Shown here piece after piece: positions 8,173-16,736 of a stretch of 64,000 nucleotides of DNA. The position numbers and the translations under genes are program-made. Numbering within the stretch: the stretch's first letter is position 1; each line of letters opens with the position of its first letter. The notes under the pieces were generated by a model. It did no database searches, had not been told where the DNA came from, and was given only the letters and a program-made list of their open reading frames with translations. The stretch is from Eubacteriales bacterium (GTDB taxonomy: Bacteria > Bacillota > Clostridia > Tissierellales > GPF-1), in the NCBI GenBank assembly GCA_030625815.1, contig DAOUQF010000019.1, positions 1 to 64,000 of the forward strand, read 5' to 3'.

Positions 8173-9396
8173 TTATTCACGAACCAAGGGCATGCTCATG
8201 CAACGCGGACCGCCTCGTCCTCTCGAAAGCTCCGATGAGGGGATCACATGCAAATGCAAGCCATAGGATTCTAATACAGCATTGGTCATATAGTTGCGCT
8301 CATAAACCACCAACTCCCCCGGAGCGATGGCAAGGGTATTGGACCCATCATTCCATTGCTCGCGCGCCGCATGAACAACATCACCGCCGGCGCATCGAAT
8401 CAGAGTTACCGCCTGGCCGAGGGATCTTGATAGGATGGTTTCCAAATCTTCATGAATCTCTCGAATCTCCAGCTCTTTTTTTGATCCTGTTTTCTTTTGC
8501 AATTCATATACCGTCAATGGACCTTCTATTTCCGGATGGATCGTGAACTTGTCAACATCGACTTGGGTGAATACCGTGTCCAAATGCATAAAGGCTCTGG
8601 AGCGCGGAATTTCAAAAGCAAGCACCCGTTTAAAATCATTTTGCGCCTGAAACAGATTTTTTGTCAACCTTTCAATGGAGCGCGCATCGGTTCGCTGCGA
8701 AATGCCAAAGGCAAGGGTTTCATGATTTAAAATCAGTTCATCGCCTCCCTCCAAGGAGGTTTTTTCATTTCGGTTAAACCAAAATGGTGGATTATGTTGC
8801 GATAACCGCGGATGATGTCGAAAGATGATCTGTGCAAAGATGGTCTCTCGACGCCTTGTTTTGGTATGCATCCGATTCAAAGAAATTCCATTTCCAATGG
8901 TTGCAAAGGGATCCCGGGTGAAATACAGATTCGGCAACGGCTCCATTAAAAATGGCTGGCGCATTTCCACATAATCATGCAAGGTTTTTTTTCGGTACGC
9001 GGGCACTTCCAATTTTTGAATTCCCGCCATCATTCCGTGGATCATTTCCCGCAATTTCATGGACAAAAAATGATTCATCAATTCATTGCGCAAAACCGGA
9101 TCGTAGATCCCAGCCTCCAGAATAAATTGCTCGACAAAGCTGGGAAGCAATTTGGGTTGAGCCAAGAAGGTTTCTTCCACAAGATCAACGAGATACAAGA
9201 CTTCAACACCCTGCTTCTTCAAAACCTGCGCAAAATAATCATGTTCCTTTTGCGCTACTTTTAAGTATGGGATATCGTCAAACAACAATCGCTCCATTGA
9301 ATCCGGCGTTAAATTTTCCAATTCTCGACCAGGTCGATGCAAAAGCACCGTTTTTAGTTTTCCTATTTCACTGAATACATGCAATGGTTCATCCAT
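8173..9396 (-). CDS. arcA: Arginine deiminase
   Basis: The 407-residue enzyme hydrolyses arginine to citrulline and ammonia, the first step of fermentative arginine use. It shows the guanidino-group modifying fold motifs [25 protein letters not shown] and the C-terminal [10 protein letters not shown] with the catalytic Cys. Upstream in-frame codons to 9537 would only add non-conserved sequence across the promoter; the ATG at 9396 has GAGGTGATCAA before it and matches the family's start. arcB follows 14 bases later. The genes upstream and downstream do not belong to the pathway. Confidence 0.95.
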   Translation of the reverse strand: MDEPLHVFSEIGKLKTVLLHRPGRELENLTPDSMERLLFDDIPYLKVAQKEHDYFAQVLKKQGVEVLYLVDLVEETFLAQPKLLPSFVEQFILEAGIYDPVLRNELMNHFLSMKLREMIHGMMAGIQKLEVPAYRKKTLHDYVEMRQPFLMEPLPNLYFTRDPFATIGNGISLNRMHTKTRRRETIFAQIIFRHHPRLSQHNPPFWFNRNEKTSLEGGDELILNHETLAFGISQRTDARSIERLTKNLFQAQNDFKRVLAFEIPRSRAFMHLDTVFTQVDVDKFTIHPEIEGPLTVYELQKKTGSKKELEIREIHEDLETILSRSLGQAVTLIRCAGGDVVHAAREQWNDGSNTLAIAPGELVVYERNYMTNAVLESYGLHLHVIPSSELSRGRGGPRCMSMPLVRE

Positions 9397-9420
9397 TTGA
9401 TCACCTCGTTTTCTATGGTC

Positions 9421-9449
9421 ATTATAGAAAAACGATTGCTTTGAGTCAA
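9421..9449 (-). promoter_or_regulatory. arcAB promoter
   Basis: The minus strand has TTGACT (9449-9444), a 17-base spacer and TATAAT (9426-9421), 25 bases before arcA. Just upstream (9461-9490) is an AT-rich region with the palindrome GCATATATATGC and a second TGCATATTAATACATGAAT-like copy, where an ArgR or Crp/Fnr-type regulator could bind. The regulator is a guess. Confidence 0.75.
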
Positions 9450-9565
9450 ACGGAGGTATTGCATATATATGCGATTCATGTATTAATATGCAGTGACGAT
9501 TGCAAATTCGCTTCGCTACTCTGTGAAAAACTGACAATTACTTGCCGAATCGCAGGTTTTATTCA

Positions 9566-9605
9566 GAAAAAAAAATAAATATAAGAGGCTGTTTCAGCCT
9601 CTTAT
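9566..9605 (-). terminator. Terminator of argS
   Basis: An 11-bp stem ATAAGAGGCTG / CAGCCTCTTAT (loop AAA) is followed on the minus strand by an almost pure T-run. It begins a few bases after the argS stop. Confidence 0.9.
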
Positions 9606-9608
9606 CTC

Positions 9609-11306
9609 TTACATTCTTTCGGGTGCTTTGATGCCCAACAAATCAAGTCCCGTCGCCAAAACAGTTTTCACTGCCAGAACAAGGGCCAATCGAGATCCCT
9701 TCAAGGCTTGATCTTCAACAAGAATCGGGCAGTCATGATAGAACTTATTGAATCGCTGCGCAACCAAGATAATCTTTCTTGTAACTAACGAGGGCTCATT
9801 TCGAAGCATTGCTTGCTCCACAACGTCCGGGAACTCAGCAAGTTCTTGAATGACATCCAAGGAAGCCGCATCCAGCAAGAGCGAATAATCGATTTGAGCT
9901 GCATATCCATCCAAACCGGATTTTCGGATAACACTGCATGCGCGAGCATGGGTGTACTGCACGTATGGTCCTGTTTCTCCTTCAAAGCTCAGCATTCTGT
10001 CCCAATTGAAAACGATGTCGCGATTTTTGTTGTTGCTGAGATCATTGAAAACCACCGCACCAATGCCGACCGCTTTCGCCACCTCTTCCTTATCGTCGAG
10101 ATCTGGATTTCGTTCATCAATAATCGAACGAACCTTCCCAATCGACTGGCTGAGCAAATCATCAAGGAGAATAACATTTCCCTTTCTCGTCTGCAATTTC
10201 CCCTGCTCGGTGCTGACACGGCCAAAGGACTCATGCATCAAATCTCCTGCCCAGTCATATCCCATCAACTCAATGACCTTAAACCATTGCTGAAAATGCA
10301 GGTCTTGTGCGTAATCCGTGATATAGATGCATTTCTCAAAATCAAACTTTTTCTTTCGATACAAGGCAGCCGTAATGTCACGGGTTGCATAAATCGTTGC
10401 GCCATCCCGCTTCAAAATAATGCATGGCGGCATTTCTTCGCCCAAATCAACCACATAAGCGCCATCGGATTCAACCAATAGGTTTTTCTCCTTAATCTCT
10501 GCGACAACGGGCTCCATTTTGTCGTTATAGAAGCTTTCACCGGTAAAATGATCAAAGGATACACCCAAGATATCATAGATGCGATTAAATTCCACAAGGC
10601 TCAGATCCACAAACCATTTCCATAAGCGCTGCGCTTCTTCGTCGCCATCTTCCAAAGACTTAAACCACGCCCGGCCTTCTTCTTCGTATTCCGGATGCTC
10701 ATCCAATTCCGCATGGATTTTGACATAAAGGTCCAATAAAGCCTTGATTGGTTCTTTTTCAAGGGCCTTGTCGTCTCCCCAATGTTTATATGCTGCAATC
10801 AGCATGCCGAATTGCTTGCCCCAATCCCCAAGATGATTGATACCGATTGGATGATATCCCTCAAATCCATAAATCTTATAGAGGGCGTTTCCAATAACAG
10901 TTGACCGCAAATGTCCGACATGAAACGGTTTTGCGATATTGGGCGCTGAAAAGTCGATGATGATATTTTTCCCTTGACCCAAATCTTTCGAGCCGTATGC
11001 GGCCCCCTTTTCCATAACCGCTTCCAGCACATTCTTCACAACCCCCGCCTTATCCAGGGTGAAATTCAAATAGCCTCCTACGGCGTCTACCTTCGCAATG
11101 GGTGCTTCCACTTCAAAATCTTTCAATAAATCTTGCGCAATCATTGGCGGTGCTTTTCGAAAGGTCTTCGCCAGACGAAAACAAGGAAATGCATAGTCGC
11201 CCATTTCCCGATCCTTGGGAACTTCCAGAATCGCTTCAATTTCCTCTGCAGATAAAAAATCAATCTTCGCTGATAATTGTTTCGCAACTTCTACTTTATA
11301 ATCCAT
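9609..11306 (-). CDS. argS: Arginyl-tRNA synthetase
   Basis: The 565-residue class I synthetase charges tRNA-Arg. It has the N-terminal Add-1 domain, the HIGH-type motif HVGHLRST near residue 130, the tRNA-contacting anticodon-binding region (GPYVQYTHAR) and the usual C-terminal ending LLGIKAPERM. It is preceded by a T-box leader, and arcA follows after a strong terminator and its own promoter. Placing argS beside the arginine-degrading genes may link charging and catabolism, but the two units are transcribed separately. Confidence 0.96.
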   Translation of the reverse strand: MDYKVEVAKQLSAKIDFLSAEEIEAILEVPKDREMGDYAFPCFRLAKTFRKAPPMIAQDLLKDFEVEAPIAKVDAVGGYLNFTLDKAGVVKNVLEAVMEKGAAYGSKDLGQGKNIIIDFSAPNIAKPFHVGHLRSTVIGNALYKIYGFEGYHPIGINHLGDWGKQFGMLIAAYKHWGDDKALEKEPIKALLDLYVKIHAELDEHPEYEEEGRAWFKSLEDGDEEAQRLWKWFVDLSLVEFNRIYDILGVSFDHFTGESFYNDKMEPVVAEIKEKNLLVESDGAYVVDLGEEMPPCIILKRDGATIYATRDITAALYRKKKFDFEKCIYITDYAQDLHFQQWFKVIELMGYDWAGDLMHESFGRVSTEQGKLQTRKGNVILLDDLLSQSIGKVRSIIDERNPDLDDKEEVAKAVGIGAVVFNDLSNNKNRDIVFNWDRMLSFEGETGPYVQYTHARACSVIRKSGLDGYAAQIDYSLLLDAASLDVIQELAEFPDVVEQAMLRNEPSLVTRKIILVAQRFNKFYHDCPILVEDQALKGSRLALVLAVKTVLATGLDLLGIKAPERM

Positions 11307-11321
11307 TTTTCCCTCCTGAAA

Positions 11322-11530
11322 ATAAAAAAAGCGAAGCTCGTCTCGTTAGAGACGACTTCGCCGTGGTACCACTCTAGTTGGGATTTCTCCCCGCTTTATT
11401 AGATAACGGTTCACACCGGGAGCAAGGCTCCATCTCCGAGGCTCGTTTCAAGATCTGTTCCCCATAGAGCTCTCACTACCCTCTACTCGCTTCCGTTCCC
11501 AAAATCTCTACTCTTCTCATCACCAATTTA
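11322..11530 (-). promoter_or_regulatory. T-box leader of argS (specifier AGA)
   Basis: The leader ends in the T-box sequence AGAGTGGTACCACGG (11375-11361) and an intrinsic terminator (11361-11322: GCGAAG...CTTCGC then T-run). Following the GAA-N-codon pattern seen in all three T-boxes of this window, the specifier is AGA (11456-11454), an arginine codon. Uncharged tRNA-Arg should favour the antiterminator and raise argS expression. Confidence 0.88.
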
Positions 11531-11545
11531 TTTGAATTTTTATTG

Positions 11546-11574
11546 AGTATATCATGAGTTCATTCAATTTGCAA
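11546..11574 (-). promoter_or_regulatory. argS promoter
   Basis: The minus strand has TTGCAA (11574-11569), 17 bases, then TATACT (11551-11546). The -35 lies next to the mutS2 stop codon, so the promoter overlaps that junction. Confidence 0.7.
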
Positions 11575-11577
11575 GCA

Positions 11578-13923
11578 CTAGCGGAATTCCGCGATTGTTA
11601 CGCCATTCCCGCCTTCGCCCATTTCACCCCGCCGATATTTCTTGATATGGGGATGAGTGCCCAGCCATTCACGCACGCCTCGCATCAAAACGCCGCTGCC
11701 CAATCCATGAATAATTGTGACAATGGATAGATTGGCCAACAAGGCGTCATCCACATACTTGTCCAGCGCTTCCAAAGCCTCTTCCCAACTTAAGCCGCGT
11801 AGATCCAGAGTGGATTTCACCTGTCTCGAAATCATGGGCTTCGCACCCAATGCTCGGATAGGTTCGGGTTGTTGCTTGACCTGCTCCAGATTTTTCTTCT
11901 TGAGCTTCATTTTCATGGCGCCTACCTGAACCAGCACATAGCGTTTCTTTTCGTTGATTTCCAGAACAACGCCGGTTTGCCCAAGGGATGTAATCCGAAC
12001 CTGGTCATCCACTTTGAGTTCCTTGACGGGATTTTGAGCCTTGCGAAGCACAATTCGATCCTCTTCCCCTTTTAGAGATTCCAATTGTTCATCAAATTTT
12101 CGTTCAATGGCTTGCCCGGCAAAATGATCGGAATCTTGCCAAGAATCCCGTTGCTTTCGCGCCTCGTTCAACAGTTCTTCCGCTGTGCGTTTCGCCTGCA
12201 GCAAAAGCCGTTTTGCCTCTTGTCTCGCCTTTTTGCTTTCCTTTTCTCGAATCGCGTAGAGCTTTTGTTTTTCCTTTTCCAATTCTTTTTGCTGGCTCTC
12301 CATTTGAATGCGCAGCTCTCGTTGACGCGCGCTTTCTTGCTCGGCGATTTTCCGTTCCCTTTGCAAATCTGTCAGGATCTGTTCGAATTCAACATTCGAA
12401 TGATCCATCAAACCCTTTGCTTTTTCAATCACAGAATCGCTCATTCCGAGTTTTCCTGCAATTTCAAAGGCATTGGATTTTCCCGGAATCCCCATGATCA
12501 ATCGATAGGTTGGAGAAAGGGTGTCCACGTCAAATTCCATGGATGCATTGACTATCCCCTCCGTCGCCAGGGCATATTCTTTTAATTCACTATAGTGGGT
12601 GGTGCAAGCGCATAGGACTTTTCTTTCCAATAGAAAGGAAAGTATGGATCTCGCCAAGGCCGCCCCCTCCATGGGGTCCGTTCCAGCACCGAGTTCATCC
12701 AGCAATACCATGCTCTTGTCTTTCAGATTTTCCATAATTTGAACAATGTTGACCATATGGGCCGAAAAGGTGCTCAGGTTTTGTTCGATGCTTTGCTCAT
12801 CGCCCAAATCCACATAGAGTTCCTCCAAAAATGGCACTTCGCTCTCTTCTTCAACAGGGATTGGTATCCCGCTCAAGGACATCAGCACCAATAATCCAAT
12901 GGTCTTTAATGTGACCGTTTTCCCGCCTGTATTGGGTCCGGTAATCAAAATCATCGGTTTGGGCGTGCCAAAACCAATAGTAACGGGCACAACATCCTCT
13001 TTTGGCAACATGGGATGCCTTGCCTGTTTCAGCAAAAGAACCGATTTGTCTTTTATAATCGGTTTGGTTGCACGCATGTCCAAGCCATAGGAAGCGATGG
13101 CGAAGATCAGGTCCAATTGAATAAACTCCATTTGATTGGTGCGCATCAGCTCAGAAATCCCTTGCACCTTTCCGCTGAAGGCTCTCAGGATGCGTTCGAT
13201 TTCTTTTCGTTCCTCCATTTCCAGAGAACGGATTTCGTTATTGATTTCAACGATCTCCATCGGTTCGACAAAGATCGTTGCGCCGCTAGAGGATTGATCA
13301 TGAATAATTCCTTGAAACTTGCTTCTATATTCCGATTTGACAGGGATCACAAAGCGATCATTTCTGAGGGTAATCAAATGTTCCTGAAAGACCTTGTCAT
13401 TGGATTTGCGAGAAAGGATTGCATTGAGCCGCTGCCGAATCGAATCGCGCTTGACTCGAATATTGCGCCGGATTTGCTTTAACGCAGCACTCGCGTCATC
13501 GGCTATCTCCTCTTCGCTAACAATTGCAAGATCGATTTCAGACGCCAAACGAGTATGGGTGCCAATGGTTTCAAAATAGTCGCTCAGAGGAAGCGTGATT
13601 TCATCTCCAAAGTTTTTTAAATCCCGCGCGACACGAAGATTTCTCGCCACGGTCAAAAGGTCGCCCGGATGCAGCATGCCGCCTTTTTCTGCATGGGAAA
13701 CAATCCCAACGATATCGCCATATCCCCGCAGGGGCGCATACCCCTTTCTCATAATCCATTCCATCGCTGATTCCGACTCGCCAAGGGCGCGATTCACCTT
13801 GTGAATGCTATCTTTCGGATGAAGCCGGCGCACTTGCTCGCGTCCCATGTCATGGGCGCATTTCAATTCAATTGTCGCCAGCACTTTATTGAGTTCAAGA
13901 CGTTGAATCGCCTTTTGATTCAC
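11578..13923 (-). CDS. mutS2: Endonuclease MutS2
   Basis: About 781 residues. MutS2 is a MutS-type ATPase with a C-terminal Smr nuclease domain, linked in Firmicutes to suppressing recombination and to splitting collided ribosomes. Walker A GPNTGGKT is near residue 330, a long charged coiled coil follows (about 510-625), and the Smr motifs LDLRG and HGLGSG lie near the end. The GTG at 13923 overlaps the U32 gene's stop (TAGTG) and has GGGGGGTGA before it; an ATG at 13938 lacks a site at proper distance. Length and domains are complete. Confidence 0.93.
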   Translation of the reverse strand: MNQKAIQRLELNKVLATIELKCAHDMGREQVRRLHPKDSIHKVNRALGESESAMEWIMRKGYAPLRGYGDIVGIVSHAEKGGMLHPGDLLTVARNLRVARDLKNFGDEITLPLSDYFETIGTHTRLASEIDLAIVSEEEIADDASAALKQIRRNIRVKRDSIRQRLNAILSRKSNDKVFQEHLITLRNDRFVIPVKSEYRSKFQGIIHDQSSSGATIFVEPMEIVEINNEIRSLEMEERKEIERILRAFSGKVQGISELMRTNQMEFIQLDLIFAIASYGLDMRATKPIIKDKSVLLLKQARHPMLPKEDVVPVTIGFGTPKPMILITGPNTGGKTVTLKTIGLLVLMSLSGIPIPVEEESEVPFLEELYVDLGDEQSIEQNLSTFSAHMVNIVQIMENLKDKSMVLLDELGAGTDPMEGAALARSILSFLLERKVLCACTTHYSELKEYALATEGIVNASMEFDVDTLSPTYRLIMGIPGKSNAFEIAGKLGMSDSVIEKAKGLMDHSNVEFEQILTDLQRERKIAEQESARQRELRIQMESQQKELEKEKQKLYAIREKESKKARQEAKRLLLQAKRTAEELLNEARKQRDSWQDSDHFAGQAIERKFDEQLESLKGEEDRIVLRKAQNPVKELKVDDQVRITSLGQTGVVLEINEKKRYVLVQVGAMKMKLKKKNLEQVKQQPEPIRALGAKPMISRQVKSTLDLRGLSWEEALEALDKYVDDALLANLSIVTIIHGLGSGVLMRGVREWLGTHPHIKKYRRGEMGEGGNGVTIAEFR

Positions 13924-16223
13924 TACTTCACCCCCCATTTGATCAAGCGTTGATCACCTGGAAGTTCTTGATTATCCAACCATTTATTCAGGTCTTCTCT
14001 ACTTTCGCTGCTGCTTTTCTCCATCCATTCTTCCAAAGTTTCAATCGGATCGCTCGCATCCCAAAATTGAAAACGCAAATTTTGAATTCCCGCCCGCTTC
14101 AATTCCGAGAAGAAACCGAGGTTTGAAATGGGCTGTGACGACAAGAGATAAGAGAATTTCCCCTTTCGAACAACGGGGTACGATCGTTCTTCCTGATCCT
14201 TCAAGTGATAGATGCGGCTGCAGGATTCGCAGCTGTTGCCCGTGCAAATGCCCATCGCCTTCATGGGACAATGGCGCATGGCCATTAGTGGAATCCGTCC
14301 ATATCCCACGACTTCAAAGTCTCCTTCTTTTTCATGGGAAAGGTTTCTAATCTGATCGATTGATAATTCCGGTGACAAGTGAATGGTCTCCATCCCCAGG
14401 TCTTGAAGTCGATGGACACTCCACCGATTCATGGGAAAGAGATTGATTCCCGAAGCTCCAAAAGAAAGATCCGATTGATTCCAATCATTTTGTTCAACTT
14501 GATTTTCCCCTTCCGGCAGGGTCTGTCCGTAAAGGCTTGTCCAACCAACTGGCACACCGCAGGCGCGCGCTTTTGCAACCCATGGTTCATTTTCAAGTTC
14601 CGGCAAGATCCAGATCTGATGATACCTCTTTGGATTGATCCGTTCGCCGATATTGGCGCCATAAACAGCTGCGGTATATTTCAGCGTGTCGACGCCGTGA
14701 TTTCCCAGAGAAACCGGCAACTCAGGCGTGTCGCCTGAATGATTCACCTGTTGAAGCTCATCCCACAATTGCGTGGTCATACTCCTTCTCAACTCATTCA
14801 CCATGCGAGCCGGCACATACGCCAGCTCCGGAAGAGTCATCTCCAAGGAATTCCAATAAAACGGAGTTCCGCCCATTTTATTCAGTTGCTTCTCAATTTC
14901 TTCTTGACTGCTTCCCCTTGAACGGGCAGCCTCAATCAATTCTTCACTTTCAAAATTCCATATTTTTCCATTGCACTTTACTACTATATGAAGTTTTTTA
15001 CCTATTTCAACAACAACCTGTCCATCGATTCCAAGCCAAGGCTCAATTTTTTTCTGATTCCAATCCAAAGATTTTTCCAATGCATGATTTTTCGTCAAAA
15101 AGACATCGCCGCCAATCAGCGGTTTGGCTTGAAAGCGAATCAGGATTTGCGCCTCACCCATGGATTCGCTCCATGAGATGTTTTGACCAACCCAGTTGCC
15201 CTCGCGATCCTGATAGCGAATCCCATCGCCCGATACAAAAGAATGTGCGGACTCAATCAAAGCCTTCCCATTGGAATAGCGTTTTACACTGCCGATCAAT
15301 ACCCCTTGATGATTCGGCTGCCCTTTGCTGCCGATCTCTGTAATCAAGGCGTCATTCAAAAGTCCCTTTGTGAATCCGCGATAATAGAGGGACTTCATCT
15401 CTTCTATGCGAACTGGCAAGGATTCCCTTTCTCCGTCAATGGCTTCCCGATATGCGCGAATCACTCCCGCGACATAGGCTGGCCGTTTGCTGCGGCCTTC
15501 AATCTTCAAGGAATGAACGCCGCATTGAATCAAATGATCAATCTCCTCAATTCCACAAAGATCCTGAAGACTCAGCCATGGTGCCTCGAGTCCTTCAGCT
15601 TCCTCGCATTGATAATTCAATCTGCAGGGTTGCGCGCATCTGCCGCGATTTCCGCTTCGACCTCCCCGTGAACTACTGAGCAAGCATTGCCCAGAAGCCG
15701 ATACGCAAAGGGCGCCATGAACAAAAACTTCCAGTTCAATCCCTTCAATCATTGCGCATTTTTCAATTTCTTCAATGGGGGTCTCTCTCGCAATCACCAC
15801 TCTCGAAAAGCCAAGGGCCTTTGCCTTTCTCACTCCAGTCGCGTTGTAGATGGAAAATTGCGTGCTGGCATGACATTCAAAGGATGGATAGGCCGCTTGC
15901 ATATAGGTCAAAACCCCAAGATCCTGCAAAATAACCGCATCGGCTCCAGCGAGCACGATTTTTTCCATCGTTTCTTCCAATAACGGCCATTCGTCATCTC
16001 GAATCAAGGTGTTGACCGCTACATATATTTTTACATTTCTCAGATGCGCGAATTCAACATAATCGGGCAAATCCGCCAACAGGATATTGTCTGCTCCCAT
16101 TCGCGCATTAAAGCTTTCCACTCCAAGATAAACGGCGTTAGCGCCATAGCGAATAGCCGCGTAGAAAGCATCCGGCGTCCCTGCGGGCGCCAATAGTTCA
16201 ATAAATCCGTTTCTTTTTTTCAT
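13923..16223 (-). CDS. U32 family peptidase / RlhA-like protein with DUF3656
   Basis: A 766-residue protein. The N-terminal half carries the U32 signature: ELLAPAG at the start, YLGVESFNAR, HASTQFS, and the Cys-containing RGGRSGNRGRCAQPCR cluster near residues 185-200. The C-terminal half matches the longer U32 members with DUF3656. Members of this family hydroxylate or otherwise modify RNA (RlhA on 23S rRNA, TrhP on tRNA) rather than act as proteases, using Cys-ligated iron-sulphur chemistry. It lies between zapA and mutS2. The exact RNA target is not visible. Confidence 0.85.
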   Translation of the reverse strand: MKKRNGFIELLAPAGTPDAFYAAIRYGANAVYLGVESFNARMGADNILLADLPDYVEFAHLRNVKIYVAVNTLIRDDEWPLLEETMEKIVLAGADAVILQDLGVLTYMQAAYPSFECHASTQFSIYNATGVRKAKALGFSRVVIARETPIEEIEKCAMIEGIELEVFVHGALCVSASGQCLLSSSRGGRSGNRGRCAQPCRLNYQCEEAEGLEAPWLSLQDLCGIEEIDHLIQCGVHSLKIEGRSKRPAYVAGVIRAYREAIDGERESLPVRIEEMKSLYYRGFTKGLLNDALITEIGSKGQPNHQGVLIGSVKRYSNGKALIESAHSFVSGDGIRYQDREGNWVGQNISWSESMGEAQILIRFQAKPLIGGDVFLTKNHALEKSLDWNQKKIEPWLGIDGQVVVEIGKKLHIVVKCNGKIWNFESEELIEAARSRGSSQEEIEKQLNKMGGTPFYWNSLEMTLPELAYVPARMVNELRRSMTTQLWDELQQVNHSGDTPELPVSLGNHGVDTLKYTAAVYGANIGERINPKRYHQIWILPELENEPWVAKARACGVPVGWTSLYGQTLPEGENQVEQNDWNQSDLSFGASGINLFPMNRWSVHRLQDLGMETIHLSPELSIDQIRNLSHEKEGDFEVVGYGRIPLMAMRHCPMKAMGICTGNSCESCSRIYHLKDQEERSYPVVRKGKFSYLLSSQPISNLGFFSELKRAGIQNLRFQFWDASDPIETLEEWMEKSSSESREDLNKWLDNQELPGDQRLIKWGVK

Positions 16224-16235
16224 TTCATCACCATA

Positions 16236-16260
16236 AAAAAAACCGCGACAGGAAGTCGTG
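16236..16260 (-). terminator. Terminator after zapA
   Basis: A hairpin CCACGAC / GTCGCGG with one mismatch, followed on the minus strand by eight T residues. It lies between zapA and the U32 gene, so the latter is reached by read-through or has an unseen promoter. Confidence 0.7.
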
Positions 16261-16261
16261 G

Positions 16262-16672
16262 CTATTTTCCCAACTCTTCATTTTTTTTTCGTGCCTGCAC
16301 CAATTCAATTTGTGTGTGAAACAGTTTGTTTTGCAATTCATGAATGGTGTTCTCTGCTTTAAGCAAAGCATCGTTTTTTGCACAGATTCTATCTTTTAAT
16401 TCTTTCAGCACGATAGGTTCCACCATTTCGCTTGGCTCCGTTACATCCGCAGATGCCATTTGCCGTTGCAATCCTGATAATTCGTTTTCAACCTCAAATA
16501 CCGACAGCAGCATTGCCATGCGGTCATTGATCCGATGGCTTGCAGCAAGTTTTTCTTCAATCCGATTAACGGTTTGCCCCGCGATCTGATTAAGCACCTC
16601 CTGCGGTTCATCACCAACTACGGAATAATTCACTCCATTGATGGTCAACATCACGCGATTTTTTTCTGACAT
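16262..16672 (-). CDS. zapA: Cell division protein ZapA
   Basis: A 136-residue cytoplasmic protein. ZapA binds and bundles FtsZ at the division ring. The N-terminal globular domain (VMLTINGVNYSVVGDEP) and the helical segment with NDRMAMLLS match the family, and residues 90-136 form the usual coiled coil. AGGAGGGATTGCC precedes the ATG. In Firmicutes zapA is commonly found between pheT and mutS2, as here. Confidence 0.88.
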   Translation of the reverse strand: MSEKNRVMLTINGVNYSVVGDEPQEVLNQIAGQTVNRIEEKLAASHRINDRMAMLLSVFEVENELSGLQRQMASADVTEPSEMVEPIVLKELKDRICAKNDALLKAENTIHELQNKLFHTQIELVQARKKNEELGK

Positions 16673-16692
16673 GGCAATCCCTCCTTTTTCTC

Positions 16693-16701
16693 ATTATAGC
16701 A
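16693..16701 (-). promoter_or_regulatory. zapA promoter, extended -10
   Basis: The minus strand reads TGCTATAAT (16701-16693), an extended -10 that would compensate for the poor -35. It begins right after the pheT terminator. Confidence 0.65.
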
Positions 16702-16705
16702 TAAG

Positions 16706-16736
16706 TCAAAAAAAAAAGGACTGCATATGCAGTCCT
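16706..16736 (-). terminator. Terminator of pheST
   Basis: The perfect inverted repeat AGGACTGCATATGCAGTCCT (16736-16717) is followed on the minus strand by ten T residues. Confidence 0.92.

Noticed and set aside
13923-13938. ATG at 13938 as the mutS2 start
   Set aside because: It lacks a ribosome binding site at proper distance, while GTG at 13923 has one and fits the family start.
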